Below, piece after piece: positions 9,544 to 18,534 of a DNA stretch of 64,000 bases. Each line of letters begins with the position of its first letter. The first letter of the stretch is position 1. A program made the translations under genes and the position numbers. Location of the stretch: NCBI RefSeq assembly GCF_000425305.1, contig NZ_AUDE01000012.1:1-64000 (forward strand). The letters run 5' to 3'. Under the pieces are notes generated by a model. It had not been told where the DNA came from and searched no databases. It worked only from the letters and a program-made list of their open reading frames with translations. This DNA is from Psychroserpens burtonensis DSM 12212 (GTDB lineage: Bacteria > Bacteroidota > Bacteroidia > Flavobacteriales > Flavobacteriaceae).

Positions 9544-11973
9544 ATGAAAAAAATTTGGTTTGCCTTTTTTTGCTTTTTATTATTTTTTAATTGTGAGAAC
9601 TCTAAACCGGAATCACTAAGCCTATTATCATTAGTTCCAGAGCAGACAGAAATCTTAATTAAAATAAACTCTTCTGAAGGTTTAGCAAATGGATTAAAGA
9701 ATAATGCACTAATTAATGAAATTGTAAACTATTCTCAAATTAAAGATTTACAAACTTTACTCCTTCCTTTATATGAGATCAACAAAAAACAAAGTTTAAT
9801 TGCTCTCTCTAAAAACAGCAATGACAGTTTAGAAATCAGTTATATAATTCCGCTATCTAAAGAAAGCCCTTCTCTTGACTCTATTGACGGTTTAAAAATA
9901 GATTCTGTTTATAATACGTTTGGAATACATAAATTAGAATACAACAATCAGACTTTTTACAGCGTCATAAAAGACAGCATTCTATTTGCCTCCAACACAC
10001 TAGCAATAGCAAAAAAATCTCAAAACCCAACTGTCGTTAATTCAGAAATAGAAACCCTTTATAACGCTTCAAGTGGTGATAAAATGGTGTCAATACTCAT
10101 AAATCACAATACCTCTTTTTTTAATCCGAAACTATTTAAAGACTCCTCACTTAATGCCATAAAGTTCTCCAAATACACCATGCTAGAAGGTGATATTTCG
10201 CAAAACTCAATACTATTCAACGGAATAACTAAGGCGAATGACTCTACAGAAAGTTTAATTAATATTTTCAAAAACACAATCCCTCAAGAAAACAAAGTAG
10301 CCTCTATTTTACCTTCAAATATCGAAAGCTTTACAAGTTTAACTTTTGATAATTATGACCGTATCAAAAATAATTTACTGCGGCATCACCTAATTGATAC
10401 TTCCAATGCAACAAATTTTAATTTTCATAATATTATTGAGGTTTGTCAAGCGAAAACAAAAACACAAGAAGCAGCAATTATACGATCTCTTGACCCATCT
10501 GTTACGCTTGACAATTTAAGTGCGAAAACAATACATGATACATACAGAAATATTAGTATTTTTACTTTAGAAAACAGTGCGTCATTTTTAATTGATTTCA
10601 AATCTATTTTAAATTTAAAACCGCCAAAGCACTTTATTTCTATTGATGACTTCTTTGTGTTCTCAGACGATATTGATTTTTTAAAATCAATCATATCAAG
10701 CCATCAAAATAATGTAATCTTATCTGAAACCGACTCCTATAAAAATTTAAAACTGAACCTAAGTGATGAGTCATCTCTATTAATTTACGGAGATTATGAA
10801 GAATTAAACGCGATATTGAATCTTAATTTTACTGACGACAAAAAATTAAACATTTCAAATTATAAGTCCTGTGCTGTGCAGTATGTTTACGAAACAGATT
10901 TCGCACATATTGTCGCAGTCTTTGAAACTCATAAGGATAAAAGCAACAATAATTCAGTCACCGAAGAATTCAATATTTCTTTAGATGCTGAGCTTTTGAC
11001 CACACCACAATTAGTTAAAAACCATACCAATAATCAAATGGATATTGTAGTTCAAGACGTAAACAATAACCTATATCTCATATCAAATCAAGGAAAAGTC
11101 TATTGGAAAAAACAGCTTCCTGGAAAAATACTAGGAGAAATCAATCAAATAGACACCTATAAGAATGGAAGACTGCAACTCGTATTCAATACTTCTAAAC
11201 GCCTTTATGTTTTAGATAGAAATGGCAAAGATGTAAACCATTTTCCTCTAGACTTTAATGACCAGATAACGCAACCTGTATCCGTATTTGATTATGATAA
11301 GAAGAAAAAATACAGACTCATGATTACACAAGGAAAATCTGTATTGATGTATGATAAGAATGGAGATATTGTTAAAGGTTTTAAATACAGAAAGGCAGAT
11401 AACCTGATTACATCTCAACCAAAACATTTTAGAATTGGCAGAAAAGATCATATTGTTTTCGCACATGGCAACACGCTTGAAATTTTAGATCGTGTGGGAC
11501 AACCAATAACAAAATTAAATGAGCAGATTAGTTTTTCTGAAAACGAAATCTATTTGTACAACAACAGTTTTACCACATCAAATACAGATGGAGAACTTAT
11601 ACAGATAAATTCAAGAGGAACAGTTAATCATAAAAATCTGAACTTAAATAGCAACCACAAAATAACAACTACAAGTAAAACGTTTGTATCGTTAAGCGAT
11701 AATAAACTAACGATAAAATCTAAGACGATAGAATTAGATTTTGGGGACTATACGGCTCCTAAAATCTTTTACATCAATGATAAAATTTATGTTACAGTTA
11801 CCGACCTTCAGTCTAAAAAAGGATTTCTTTTTGACAGTCAAGCAAAACCAATTGCTAACTTTCCTATCTATGCAAATTCTCAATTAGAACTAAACAACAT
11901 CGATAAAGACAGTGCATTAGAAGTCATTACAAAGGGTGATAATAATGCGATTATTGTATATGAAATTCAATAG
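9544..11973 (+). CDS. Large lipoprotein with C-terminal beta-propeller-like repeats
   Basis: An 809-aa protein with a lipobox (LFFNC, Cys17). Residues 25-470 have the feel of DUF3352-like envelope proteins (an early VPEQTEILIKINSSEGL, then alternating helix and strand). From about 490 there are repeated segments such as VQDVNNNLYLISNQGKVYWKK, RLYVLDRNGKDV and VLMYDKNGDIVKGF, the pattern of PQQ- or WD-like propeller blades. It is probably anchored in the envelope, where it may act as a scaffold. I do not recognise a specific function. It follows rnhB by 27 bases. Confidence 0.65.
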   Translation: MKKIWFAFFCFLLFFNCENSKPESLSLLSLVPEQTEILIKINSSEGLANGLKNNALINEIVNYSQIKDLQTLLLPLYEINKKQSLIALSKNSNDSLEISYIIPLSKESPSLDSIDGLKIDSVYNTFGIHKLEYNNQTFYSVIKDSILFASNTLAIAKKSQNPTVVNSEIETLYNASSGDKMVSILINHNTSFFNPKLFKDSSLNAIKFSKYTMLEGDISQNSILFNGITKANDSTESLINIFKNTIPQENKVASILPSNIESFTSLTFDNYDRIKNNLLRHHLIDTSNATNFNFHNIIEVCQAKTKTQEAAIIRSLDPSVTLDNLSAKTIHDTYRNISIFTLENSASFLIDFKSILNLKPPKHFISIDDFFVFSDDIDFLKSIISSHQNNVILSETDSYKNLKLNLSDESSLLIYGDYEELNAILNLNFTDDKKLNISNYKSCAVQYVYETDFAHIVAVFETHKDKSNNNSVTEEFNISLDAELLTTPQLVKNHTNNQMDIVVQDVNNNLYLISNQGKVYWKKQLPGKILGEINQIDTYKNGRLQLVFNTSKRLYVLDRNGKDVNHFPLDFNDQITQPVSVFDYDKKKKYRLMITQGKSVLMYDKNGDIVKGFKYRKADNLITSQPKHFRIGRKDHIVFAHGNTLEILDRVGQPITKLNEQISFSENEIYLYNNSFTTSNTDGELIQINSRGTVNHKNLNLNSNHKITTTSKTFVSLSDNKLTIKSKTIELDFGDYTAPKIFYINDKIYVTVTDLQSKKGFLFDSQAKPIANFPIYANSQLELNNIDKDSALEVITKGDNNAIIVYEIQ

Positions 11974-12100
11974 AAACAAGAGGACTAAAAATGAAGCAAA
12001 ATACGCTTGTATTTAGTATCAACATGTACCAAGCCTTTTTTAGTATTTTTTTATTTTAAGACCTTAAATTTTAGTAGTATTGTGACTCTAATTATAGATT

Positions 12101-13150
12101 ATGATTAAACGTAACAAAGCCTCGATTTCTAAATGTATTCTTCATAAGGTTGGCAACAAATTTAACAGCACTAAAAATGCTTTTTCTGAGCAACCAATTG
12201 ATTTTGAGGAGATCAGTTATGATTTAATGCTTCCCTATTTACTGAGACCTTTCACTAGTCTTGCAGAATCTTATAGATTTAACCATCACTCCAACGTTGA
12301 TCTTAATGAGATCAATAGTTATGCCTCTCAATTATTACAAGATGACACAAATTTTGTAGATATTTCAAAACATATTGTAACGCATTTATTTGAGCAATCT
12401 AATTCCTCTCAAATAAAAACTGGAGATGTTATTGTTTGCATGTTCCATGATATTCAATATGAAGATTATCAAACCGATGCCATCGGTATTTTTAAAATAG
12501 AAAATAAATCTCATTTCTTTCAAACGTATTTAGAAAAAGGGAGTTATGATATCGTTGCACAAAAAGGAATTGCGACTAAAAAAGTAGATAAAGGTGTCTT
12601 AATACTAAATGCAGCTGACGCTGAAGGCAAAATCGTACTTAGTGTCGACAACAACAACTATGATGCCCAATATTGGATTAAAAGCTTCTTAAACATTAAA
12701 TATCCTGATGATTCTAATCAGCACACAAAGAATTATATCGAAATGTGCCGAGACTTCTCAAAAGAGATTATGCAACCTCAATTTGGCGGACAACAACAAA
12801 GCAATTTCTTAGCTAAAACAGTCGATTTTTTTAAAGAAAATGAGATTGTAAATGTTGAAACGTTTAAGGAAGAAGTTTTTGATGAAGAAGACACGATTCA
12901 GTTGTTTGAAGATTACAAAAAAGTATATGAAAGCGACCACAACATAGTCCTTAGAAACCAATTTGATGTTTCTGAAGTTGTCTTAAAAAAACAAAAGCAA
13001 AAGATTAAAACAGAGATAAAACTTGACACTAACATACAAATTAAACTTGATGTTGATGCTCCGGATGCCTCTGCCGAATATTTAGAGCGCGGTTATGATG
13101 AAGAGAAAAAAATGCACTTTTATAAAGTGTTTTTTAATGAAGAAGCTTAA
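12101..13150 (+). CDS. 37-kDa nucleoid-associated protein (NdpA/YejK family)
   Basis: A 349-aa cytoplasmic protein resembling the PF04245 family. Recognisable features are the N-terminal ISKCILHKVGNK segment, GDVIVCMFHDIQYEDYQTDAIGIFKIENK in the middle (split here over two strands), and the conserved AQYWIKSFLNIKYPDD. E. coli YejK binds nucleoid DNA; its role in Bacteroidota is not well defined. A near-match TAGTATTG at 12075-12082 could be the -7 box. The last 36 bases hold a GCACTTTTATAAAGTGT hairpin that recurs 1.4 kb downstream. Confidence 0.85.
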   Translation: MIKRNKASISKCILHKVGNKFNSTKNAFSEQPIDFEEISYDLMLPYLLRPFTSLAESYRFNHHSNVDLNEINSYASQLLQDDTNFVDISKHIVTHLFEQSNSSQIKTGDVIVCMFHDIQYEDYQTDAIGIFKIENKSHFFQTYLEKGSYDIVAQKGIATKKVDKGVLILNAADAEGKIVLSVDNNNYDAQYWIKSFLNIKYPDDSNQHTKNYIEMCRDFSKEIMQPQFGGQQQSNFLAKTVDFFKENEIVNVETFKEEVFDEEDTIQLFEDYKKVYESDHNIVLRNQFDVSEVVLKKQKQKIKTEIKLDTNIQIKLDVDAPDASAEYLERGYDEEKKMHFYKVFFNEEA

Positions 13151-13166
13151 GAATTAAATTTAAAAA

Positions 13167-14429
13167 ATGTATTTTTTTAAAAAAAAACCGATATCAAAGC
13201 ACGCTTCAATAAAAAATTTATCTACACTATTTATTCTCTTTTTCTCATTATTAGCAACTGCTCAAATACAATATGAAAAAGGCTATATCATAGACAACAG
13301 TGATAACAAAACAGAATGTTTAGTACGGTTTTTGGACTGGGATAATAATCCAGAAAAGTTTGAATACAAATTAACGGAAAACGGAGACATAATAACGGGT
13401 GATGTGAATTCAATTAGCAAACTTGAGATATACAATAAAATTATATTTGTTAGCAAAACTGTAGATATTGACATCAATACTTCTAAGTCAAATGAATTGA
13501 ATAAAAATCCAGAATTAGAACTCACTAAAAAAAGAATATTTCTTCATCTTTTAGTTCAAGGAAAAGCAAATCTCTATTTCTATAATGATGCAAATACTAG
13601 ACGCTTTTATTATCAAATGGATAGTAAAGAAATTATCCTTTTAGAATATAAGAAATATATTAGAGATGATAATAGAATTGCTAAAAACGAGAACTACAAA
13701 GGAGAATTGTGGAATAATCTAAAGTGTTCGTCCCTAGATCTAAATAGTATTAATAAAGTAAAATACAAACAAGCCGATTTAATAGCAATACTTGAAACTT
13801 TTAATTCATGTAAAAATGAATTAACATATACTTTCAAAAGGGAGAAACGAAAAGATGTTTATAATTTAACACTTCGTCCTGGTATTAATTTTTCGTCATT
13901 AAGCCTTGACAATCCTGGAACTAACCAAACACTGATAAGAGACTTAGACTATGATCAAGAAGTGTCAATTCGATTTGGAGTACAATTAGAATACATGTTG
14001 CCAACTAAAAGAAGAAAATGGTCTGTAACCCTAGAACCAACTTATCATTATTATAAAACAGAAAAAAATTACAGTACTATTCCAAATTCTGAAAGCGGTC
14101 AATCGGTTACTGCCACAGTAGATTATTCATCAATCGAAATTCCAATTGGGATAAGACATTATAGTTTATTAAATACTGATTCTAAGTTATTTATAAGTGG
14201 ATCTTATGTGTTAGATATATCTCTCAAAACAGATATAGTGTTCTCTGAAAGTTTGAAGTATAAAGGAGATACTGGAAATAACCTAGCCTTTGGAATAGGC
14301 TATGTTTTTAAAGACAAATATAGTATTGAAGCTAGATTAAATACGAGTAGAGAATTATTGAAAAATTTTGATGAAGCTAGTGGGGATTTTAAAAGTTTTT
14401 CATTGATTTTTGGTTACACAATTTTCTAA
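13167..14429 (+). CDS. Secreted protein with C-terminal outer-membrane beta barrel
   Basis: A 420-aa protein with a signal peptide (hydrophobic residues 18-32, cleavage near LLATAQ). Residues 35-220 form a mixed region (EKGYIIDNSDNKTECLVRF) found in many flavobacterial outer-membrane proteins of unknown function. Residues 230-420 are alternating strands (LTLRPGINFSSLSL, WSVTLEPTYHYY, SIEIPIGIRHY, LIFGYTIF) like an eight-strand barrel (PF13568 type). It follows the nucleoid protein by 16 bases and may share its transcript. The function is unknown. Confidence 0.65.
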   Translation: MYFFKKKPISKHASIKNLSTLFILFFSLLATAQIQYEKGYIIDNSDNKTECLVRFLDWDNNPEKFEYKLTENGDIITGDVNSISKLEIYNKIIFVSKTVDIDINTSKSNELNKNPELELTKKRIFLHLLVQGKANLYFYNDANTRRFYYQMDSKEIILLEYKKYIRDDNRIAKNENYKGELWNNLKCSSLDLNSINKVKYKQADLIAILETFNSCKNELTYTFKREKRKDVYNLTLRPGINFSSLSLDNPGTNQTLIRDLDYDQEVSIRFGVQLEYMLPTKRRKWSVTLEPTYHYYKTEKNYSTIPNSESGQSVTATVDYSSIEIPIGIRHYSLLNTDSKLFISGSYVLDISLKTDIVFSESLKYKGDTGNNLAFGIGYVFKDKYSIEARLNTSRELLKNFDEASGDFKSFSLIFGYTIF

Positions 14430-14505
14430 ACTTAAAAGGCGCTTAGGTGTATCAATTGGCATTAATAGTCGTGTTTTTCGCTTAATTCACAAATCAAGGC
14501 ATTAT

Positions 14506-14533
14506 AAAAAGAAAAGGCACTTTTATAAAGTGT
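14506..14533 (-). terminator. Likely terminator of lipB (hairpin with T-rich tail on minus strand)
   Basis: CACTTTTATAAAGTG folds into a 6-bp hairpin and, read on the minus strand, is followed by CCTTTTCTTTTT. It lies between two convergent genes, 39 bases past the lipB stop. The hairpin is the same sequence as at the end of the nucleoid-protein gene. Confidence 0.4.
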
Positions 14534-14572
14534 ATTTTGATAATTAATGATAGAAGAAAAAAAGCAGTGATT

Positions 14573-15280
14573 TTAAACAAAGTCTGCTTCAAAAAGCACT
14601 TTAAAATGCTTCAATAGCTTTTCTTTAACCTCAGCTTCATTTACTTTTTTAACCCCTAGCTCAATATTCAAAGACGTCACTGCTTTACCGCGAATTCCGC
14701 ACGGGATAATATGATCAAAATAACCTAAATCTGCATTGACATTAAGCGCAAAACCGTGCATGGTTACCCATCGACTTGCTCGAACTCCCAAGGCACAAAT
14801 TTTTCTAGCAAAAGGCGTCCCAACATCTAGCCAAACACCTGTTTCTCCTGAACTGCGTTCGGTTTTTAAGCCATATTCCTCCAAAGTAAGAATAATGACC
14901 TCTTCAAGAAATCTGAGGTATTTATGTATATCTGTAAAGAAATTATCTAAATCTAAAATAGGATACCCTACAATTTGACCAGGCCCATGATAGGTAATAT
15001 CTCCTCCTCTATTTATTTTATAGAAGGTTGCTCCTTTTTGAGTAAGCTGCTCTTTAGAGAGCAATAAATTAGATAGGTCTCCACTCTTACCTAAAGTGTA
15101 CACATGAGGATGCTCAACAAACAGAAAATAATTATCCGTTTCTAATCCAGCATCCTCGCGTCTATTCTTGATTTTTGTTTCTAAAACACCTTTAAAGAGT
15201 TGTTCTTGGTAATCCCAAGTCTCTTTAAAGTCTTTAGTTCCTAAATCTTGGAGTTTTATAACTTTATTCATTGAATTCAT
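14573..15280 (-). CDS. lipB: Octanoyltransferase LipB
   Basis: A 235-aa enzyme that moves octanoate from acyl carrier protein to the lipoyl domains of E2 and H proteins, the first step of lipoate synthesis. It carries the family signature RGGDITYHGPGQ (91-102), the catalytic lysine in ARKICALG (Lys160) and the acyl-accepting cysteine in IIPCGIRGKAV (Cys194). The start is either the ATG at 15280 or the next one at 15271. Its substrate, a lipoyl domain with a TDK motif, is encoded in the window by the E2 gene at 55161. Confidence 0.95.
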   Translation of the reverse strand: MNSMNKVIKLQDLGTKDFKETWDYQEQLFKGVLETKIKNRREDAGLETDNYFLFVEHPHVYTLGKSGDLSNLLLSKEQLTQKGATFYKINRGGDITYHGPGQIVGYPILDLDNFFTDIHKYLRFLEEVIILTLEEYGLKTERSSGETGVWLDVGTPFARKICALGVRASRWVTMHGFALNVNADLGYFDHIIPCGIRGKAVTSLNIELGVKKVNEAEVKEKLLKHFKVLFEADFV

Positions 15281-15435
15281 CTTGACCTTTAGTTTTAAAC
15301 CGAAAAGTTTGGTATTTGTGCTGTAAAGCAGGTGTTTTTTCTCAACATAGCACCGCTACATTTATAAAAAACAAGGAAATTAAAGTGCAAACTAGAAATT
15401 TTGCAGGTAAAAGAAAAAGTGAAGATAAATTCACA

Positions 15436-16206
15436 TTATTTATCTTCTAAAACAACTTCAAAATCCAATACCTCAGGATCTTTAAGCATGTCCATAAATC
15501 CAACTTCAAAAGTAACAGTTTTTCTGTCCTCACTATACATAGCACCTTCTTTAGAGAATGATTTTACAGCTCTAGGAAAATGGTAATTGATTTTATATTT
15601 AGACGCACCAAACATCGCAGCAGACTGACCTATACTGTCTATTGACTGGGCATGTAATTCTTTGTCTATAACTTTAGAAAATCGTTTAAAAACAGTCCCA
15701 TCAAAAGAATAACTAACCGCTGTAGAACCATCCTGTCCCATACCAGAAAAAGGACTTGATGGTGAATTTTGAGACGCTCCACCTTGACCTTGTAAGTTGC
15801 TAAAGCTATTCATCGCTTTAAACATGTCCTGAAGTTTATTCGCATCTTTAAAATCTGTAGTTAAATCAAAGACCATTTTCTTTGTTTCAGGATTCATTTG
15901 TATGTGCATCTTAAAATCCTCTAATGCCATTATTTTTTGTTGCTCTTCAGGAGATAAATTAGCGATGCTGTCTCTATTTTCTCTAATAAAATCCTTGAAA
16001 ACTATCGTAGAGTCCATCACTTTATCCATTCCCTTTGCAGCTTCTCCATCTCCCATTTGAGAAACCATTTCCATCATTTCTGAGGCGTCCATAGAAAACT
16101 CCATTTTACCGCTTCCGTCCGCATTGATATATATGTTTTCAGAAAACTGACAACTCGTAAGTGTCAATGTTATAGCGCATACTATACCTGTAAAAAACTT
16201 ATTCAT
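15436..16206 (-). CDS. Lipoprotein of unknown function
   Basis: A 256-aa protein with a lipobox (TLTSC, Cys19), a short beta region (IYINADGSGKMEFSMD), a methionine- and acid-rich helical middle (30-140), a Gly/Ser-rich linker (138-160) and a C-terminal beta region. The IYINADGSGKMEFSMD start is common in flavobacterial hypothetical lipoproteins. No enzymatic motif is visible. It has its own promoter, with TATCTTTG at 16234-16241, so it is transcribed apart from the Pmp3 gene. Confidence 0.6.
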   Translation of the reverse strand: MNKFFTGIVCAITLTLTSCQFSENIYINADGSGKMEFSMDASEMMEMVSQMGDGEAAKGMDKVMDSTIVFKDFIRENRDSIANLSPEEQQKIMALEDFKMHIQMNPETKKMVFDLTTDFKDANKLQDMFKAMNSFSNLQGQGGASQNSPSSPFSGMGQDGSTAVSYSFDGTVFKRFSKVIDKELHAQSIDSIGQSAAMFGASKYKINYHFPRAVKSFSKEGAMYSEDRKTVTFEVGFMDMLKDPEVLDFEVVLEDK

Positions 16207-16233
16207 TTCAAACTATTTAATGATTTACTACTA

Positions 16234-16241
16234 CAAAGATA
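16234..16241 (-). promoter_or_regulatory. -7 element of the 15436-16206 lipoprotein gene
   Basis: TATCTTTG on the minus strand matches TANNTTTG exactly and lies 27 bases before the start codon. No TTG is seen at the expected upstream distance. Confidence 0.5.
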
Positions 16242-16246
16242 CGGTT

Positions 16247-16405
16247 TTATCTCTCGGGATTATTTAGAATTATTAGTGCTGCGATCACACCGGGAACCCA
16301 TCCACAAATCCATAATATAAAGACAATTAGGATAGAACCGCAACCTTTTCCTATAACAGCTAAAGGCGGACAAATAATAGCGAGAATAACTCTCCAAAAA
16401 CTCAT
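16247..16405 (-). CDS. Small YqaE/Pmp3-family membrane protein
   Basis: A 52-aa protein with two hydrophobic helices (about 4-20 and 24-46) and the family motif ICPPLAV followed by GWVPGVIAALIIL (PF01679). Members in yeast, plants and bacteria are small stress-induced plasma-membrane proteins affecting membrane potential or salt tolerance. The open frame runs upstream to 16543, but only the last 52 codons match the family and an ATG stands at their start, so I place the start at 16405. Confidence 0.9.
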   Translation of the reverse strand: MSFWRVILAIICPPLAVIGKGCGSILIVFILWICGWVPGVIAALIILNNPER

Positions 16406-16520
16406 ATTTAAGTATTTTAATGATGCCGAACTATACCCGACAAGAATTGTATTGCTATAACTATAGGACGTCAATTGCTTTTCTTTGTTACATTTCAATA
16501 AAATATAGTAGTTTAGTGCT

Positions 16521-17576
16521 GTGAGATATTTAGGATACATCATTATTTTTTTCTTCGGAAATGTGGCTGTAGCACAACACCATTTTGAAGGTCATATTGA
16601 CAATGAGCGTTGGCAAAACGAAATCTATCTTTCGGTTATTGAAGACTACCGAACATTTGATGGCATTGACGAAGAACAGATTATTACAAAAGTTAAAAGT
16701 GATTCTAGTGGTTTCTTTAAGTTTGATCAAAACCAGCTGGATATCAACCAAAAAATATATAAGCTGCATGTCGACAACTGTACATCATTTAACCAAAGCG
16801 GGAACCATTTTGATGGTTATTGCACAGATTACAAGGATATTTTATTCATTGCGAAACGCACAGACTCTATAACATTCCCACTATCTTTTGATGCCCAAAT
16901 GTTTTGTGATATCATCTCAAACAATCCAAAGACGAGCGCTTTCATTAAAATTGACTCGCTTAAAGAGGAAATGAAATTTGCTTATTCTGAATATAGAAGC
17001 AAAGCCAACCGACAATTAAACAACAAGAAATGGTTTAAAACGTTACAAGATTATGGCCAAGACCTGAATGAACCTCTAGCTGAACTCTACATTTATGCCT
17101 TCTTATCTGATCGTGGTAATCAATTACATTACTATTATCTAGAAGATTTAAAAACGAACTCCTATTATGACGAGTTCCTAGAGCGATTAAAAAGCGTATA
17201 TCCAAACTCTAGCTATACAAAACAGTATGAGGCCGAGTTAACTTCAGATAAGTTTCTTGTGTTTTCTTCGGAAAAAAAGTCAAGTTTTAACTGGTCTTAT
17301 CTCTGGTTGAGTCTACTTATTGTGTCATCTATCGTAAATTTATGGTTTCTCATTTCAGCAAAACAAAAAAAATCAAGACAGCGTAACAACGCTAAAGAAG
17401 GGCTCACAAAGCAAGAACAGAATGTTTTGGACTTACTGCTTGAGGATAAGACCAATAAAAACATAGCAGAAACTCTTTTTATAAGCGTGAGTACCGTAAA
17501 AACTCATGTAAATAACATCTACAAAAAGCTAAATGTAAATTCTAGAGACGAATTAAAGTCTCTGTTTTATAAATAG
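16521..17576 (+). CDS. Membrane-anchored LuxR-type transcriptional regulator
   Basis: A 351-aa protein starting with GTG at 16521; no ATG gives the N-terminal signal peptide. Order: signal peptide (to about AVAQ19), an extracytoplasmic domain of about 230 residues, a transmembrane helix (about 256-276, YLWLSLLIVSSIVNLWFLIS), a basic linker and a C-terminal LuxR/GerE helix-turn-helix (about 292-348, NIAETLFISVSTVKTHVNNI). The DNA-binding domain is therefore cytoplasmic and tethered to the membrane, with a sensor region outside. The ligand and target genes are unknown. It diverges from the Pmp3 gene, a candidate target. Confidence 0.85.
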   Translation: MRYLGYIIIFFFGNVAVAQHHFEGHIDNERWQNEIYLSVIEDYRTFDGIDEEQIITKVKSDSSGFFKFDQNQLDINQKIYKLHVDNCTSFNQSGNHFDGYCTDYKDILFIAKRTDSITFPLSFDAQMFCDIISNNPKTSAFIKIDSLKEEMKFAYSEYRSKANRQLNNKKWFKTLQDYGQDLNEPLAELYIYAFLSDRGNQLHYYYLEDLKTNSYYDEFLERLKSVYPNSSYTKQYEAELTSDKFLVFSSEKKSSFNWSYLWLSLLIVSSIVNLWFLISAKQKKSRQRNNAKEGLTKQEQNVLDLLLEDKTNKNIAETLFISVSTVKTHVNNIYKKLNVNSRDELKSLFYK

Positions 17577-17679
17577 TTACAAAAATCAACCTAGGGACTA
17601 GTACCTATTTCAACCTACAATTTCAAACAATTTTAATAGTTATTCATGATGTTTGTTTCCTATTAACCAAAAACAAAAT

Positions 17680-18114
17680 ATGATGAATTTCATTACACGT
17701 AAAACAAACAGTTTAAAATCAATTTTAAATGTCACTCTAGTTGCCATCGTCTTACTATTTACTAGTCTATCCATTGCTCAAAGCCAGACGTCTGGCATAC
17801 TTACATTTGAATCTGAAACCATAGATTATGGCACCATAGAACAACATGCAGATGGTGTTAGAATTTTTAGTTTTAAAAATACAGGTCATGCTCCAATTGT
17901 TATTTCTAATGTAAAAACGTCTTGTGGTTGCACGGTGCCCACGTATCCTAAAACAGCTCTTCTCCCAGGGGACTCTGCAGAGATTAGCATCAAATATGCA
18001 ACCAACAGACTTGGTAAGTTCTCTAAAACTATTACTGTGATGTCAAATGCTAGTGAGGGCAATAAGACATTAAGGATTAAAGGTGACGTTTTGAAAAATT
18101 TAGATGATCAATAA
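17680..18114 (+). CDS. DUF1573-domain secreted protein
   Basis: About 144 aa from the ATG at 17680; the frame extends to a TTG at 17653, but the ATG pair is the more natural start. A signal peptide (to about SIAQ) precedes one immunoglobulin-like DUF1573 domain with the hallmark IDYGTIEQHADG, FSFKNTGHAPIVISNVK and SCGCTVP. DUF1573 proteins are periplasmic or surface beta sandwiches of ill-defined role in Bacteroidota. It lies downstream of the LuxR-type regulator on the same strand. Confidence 0.85.
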   Translation: MMNFITRKTNSLKSILNVTLVAIVLLFTSLSIAQSQTSGILTFESETIDYGTIEQHADGVRIFSFKNTGHAPIVISNVKTSCGCTVPTYPKTALLPGDSAEISIKYATNRLGKFSKTITVMSNASEGNKTLRIKGDVLKNLDDQ

Positions 18115-18429
18115 TATATCTAGTATAAACGCTACCGTGTAGACAAAAAGAGACCATTATAACATTTGCTTTGGATACTAAGTTATTTCCAGACAATAAA
18201 AATCTCCTAGAAAATCTTGAAGTTGTAAAAACAAACGACATTAAATAGTTGCGCAATTGGGTGTAACCCTAGCATAATTAGTTTAAAGTATCTGTTTTTC
18301 AAATCTCCTGGAAACTTTAACACCAAAAGTGGAAACCAAAAATTTAATCGGTATGTCCTGTGGCATTAAGGAGAAATCGATGAAATAATTCAAAATGAAC
18401 ATCGGGTTAAATTAATAGATTAAAAAGAG

Positions 18430-18462
18430 ACCATTAGGATCATAAAACCTAATGGTTTTTTT
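18430..18462 (+). terminator. Intrinsic terminator upstream of lysS
   Basis: A perfect 9-bp stem (ACCATTAGG with CCTAATGGT) with a 9-base loop is followed by seven T. It insulates lysS from transcription of the DUF1573 gene. Confidence 0.8.
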
Positions 18463-18484
18463 ACGTTAATAATGGTAAATAATG

Positions 18485-18492
18485 TAATTTTG
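18485..18492 (+). promoter_or_regulatory. -7 element of lysS
   Basis: TAATTTTG matches TANNTTTG and lies 42 bases before the lysS ATG, just after the terminator. No TTG is found at the usual upstream spacing. Confidence 0.5.
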
Positions 18493-18534
18493 CGATTCTT
18501 ATCGTTAAGATAAGTTCTCTAAAATATATTTAGC

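Larger units (their letters stand above)
18115..18534 (+). other. 420-base gap: 15-bp direct repeat, terminator and lysS promoter
   Basis: No intact gene. AAAAAGAGACCATTA occurs at 18145-18159 and again at 18422-18436, the second copy inside a terminator. After the first copy a short open stretch (about 18156-18248) reads TFALDTKLFPDNKNLLENLE and continues VVKTNDIK to a stop, without a start codon; it could be the end of a lost gene. Near the right end is the -7 box of lysS. Confidence 0.4.

Noticed and set aside
11991-12059. 22-codon frame between the 9544 lipoprotein and the nucleoid-protein gene
   Set aside because: Too short and T-rich, no ribosome site, no conserved features; likely chance.
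16406-16543. N-terminal extension of the Pmp3 protein
   Set aside because: The extension is unlike the family, and an ATG stands exactly at the start of the conserved 52 residues.
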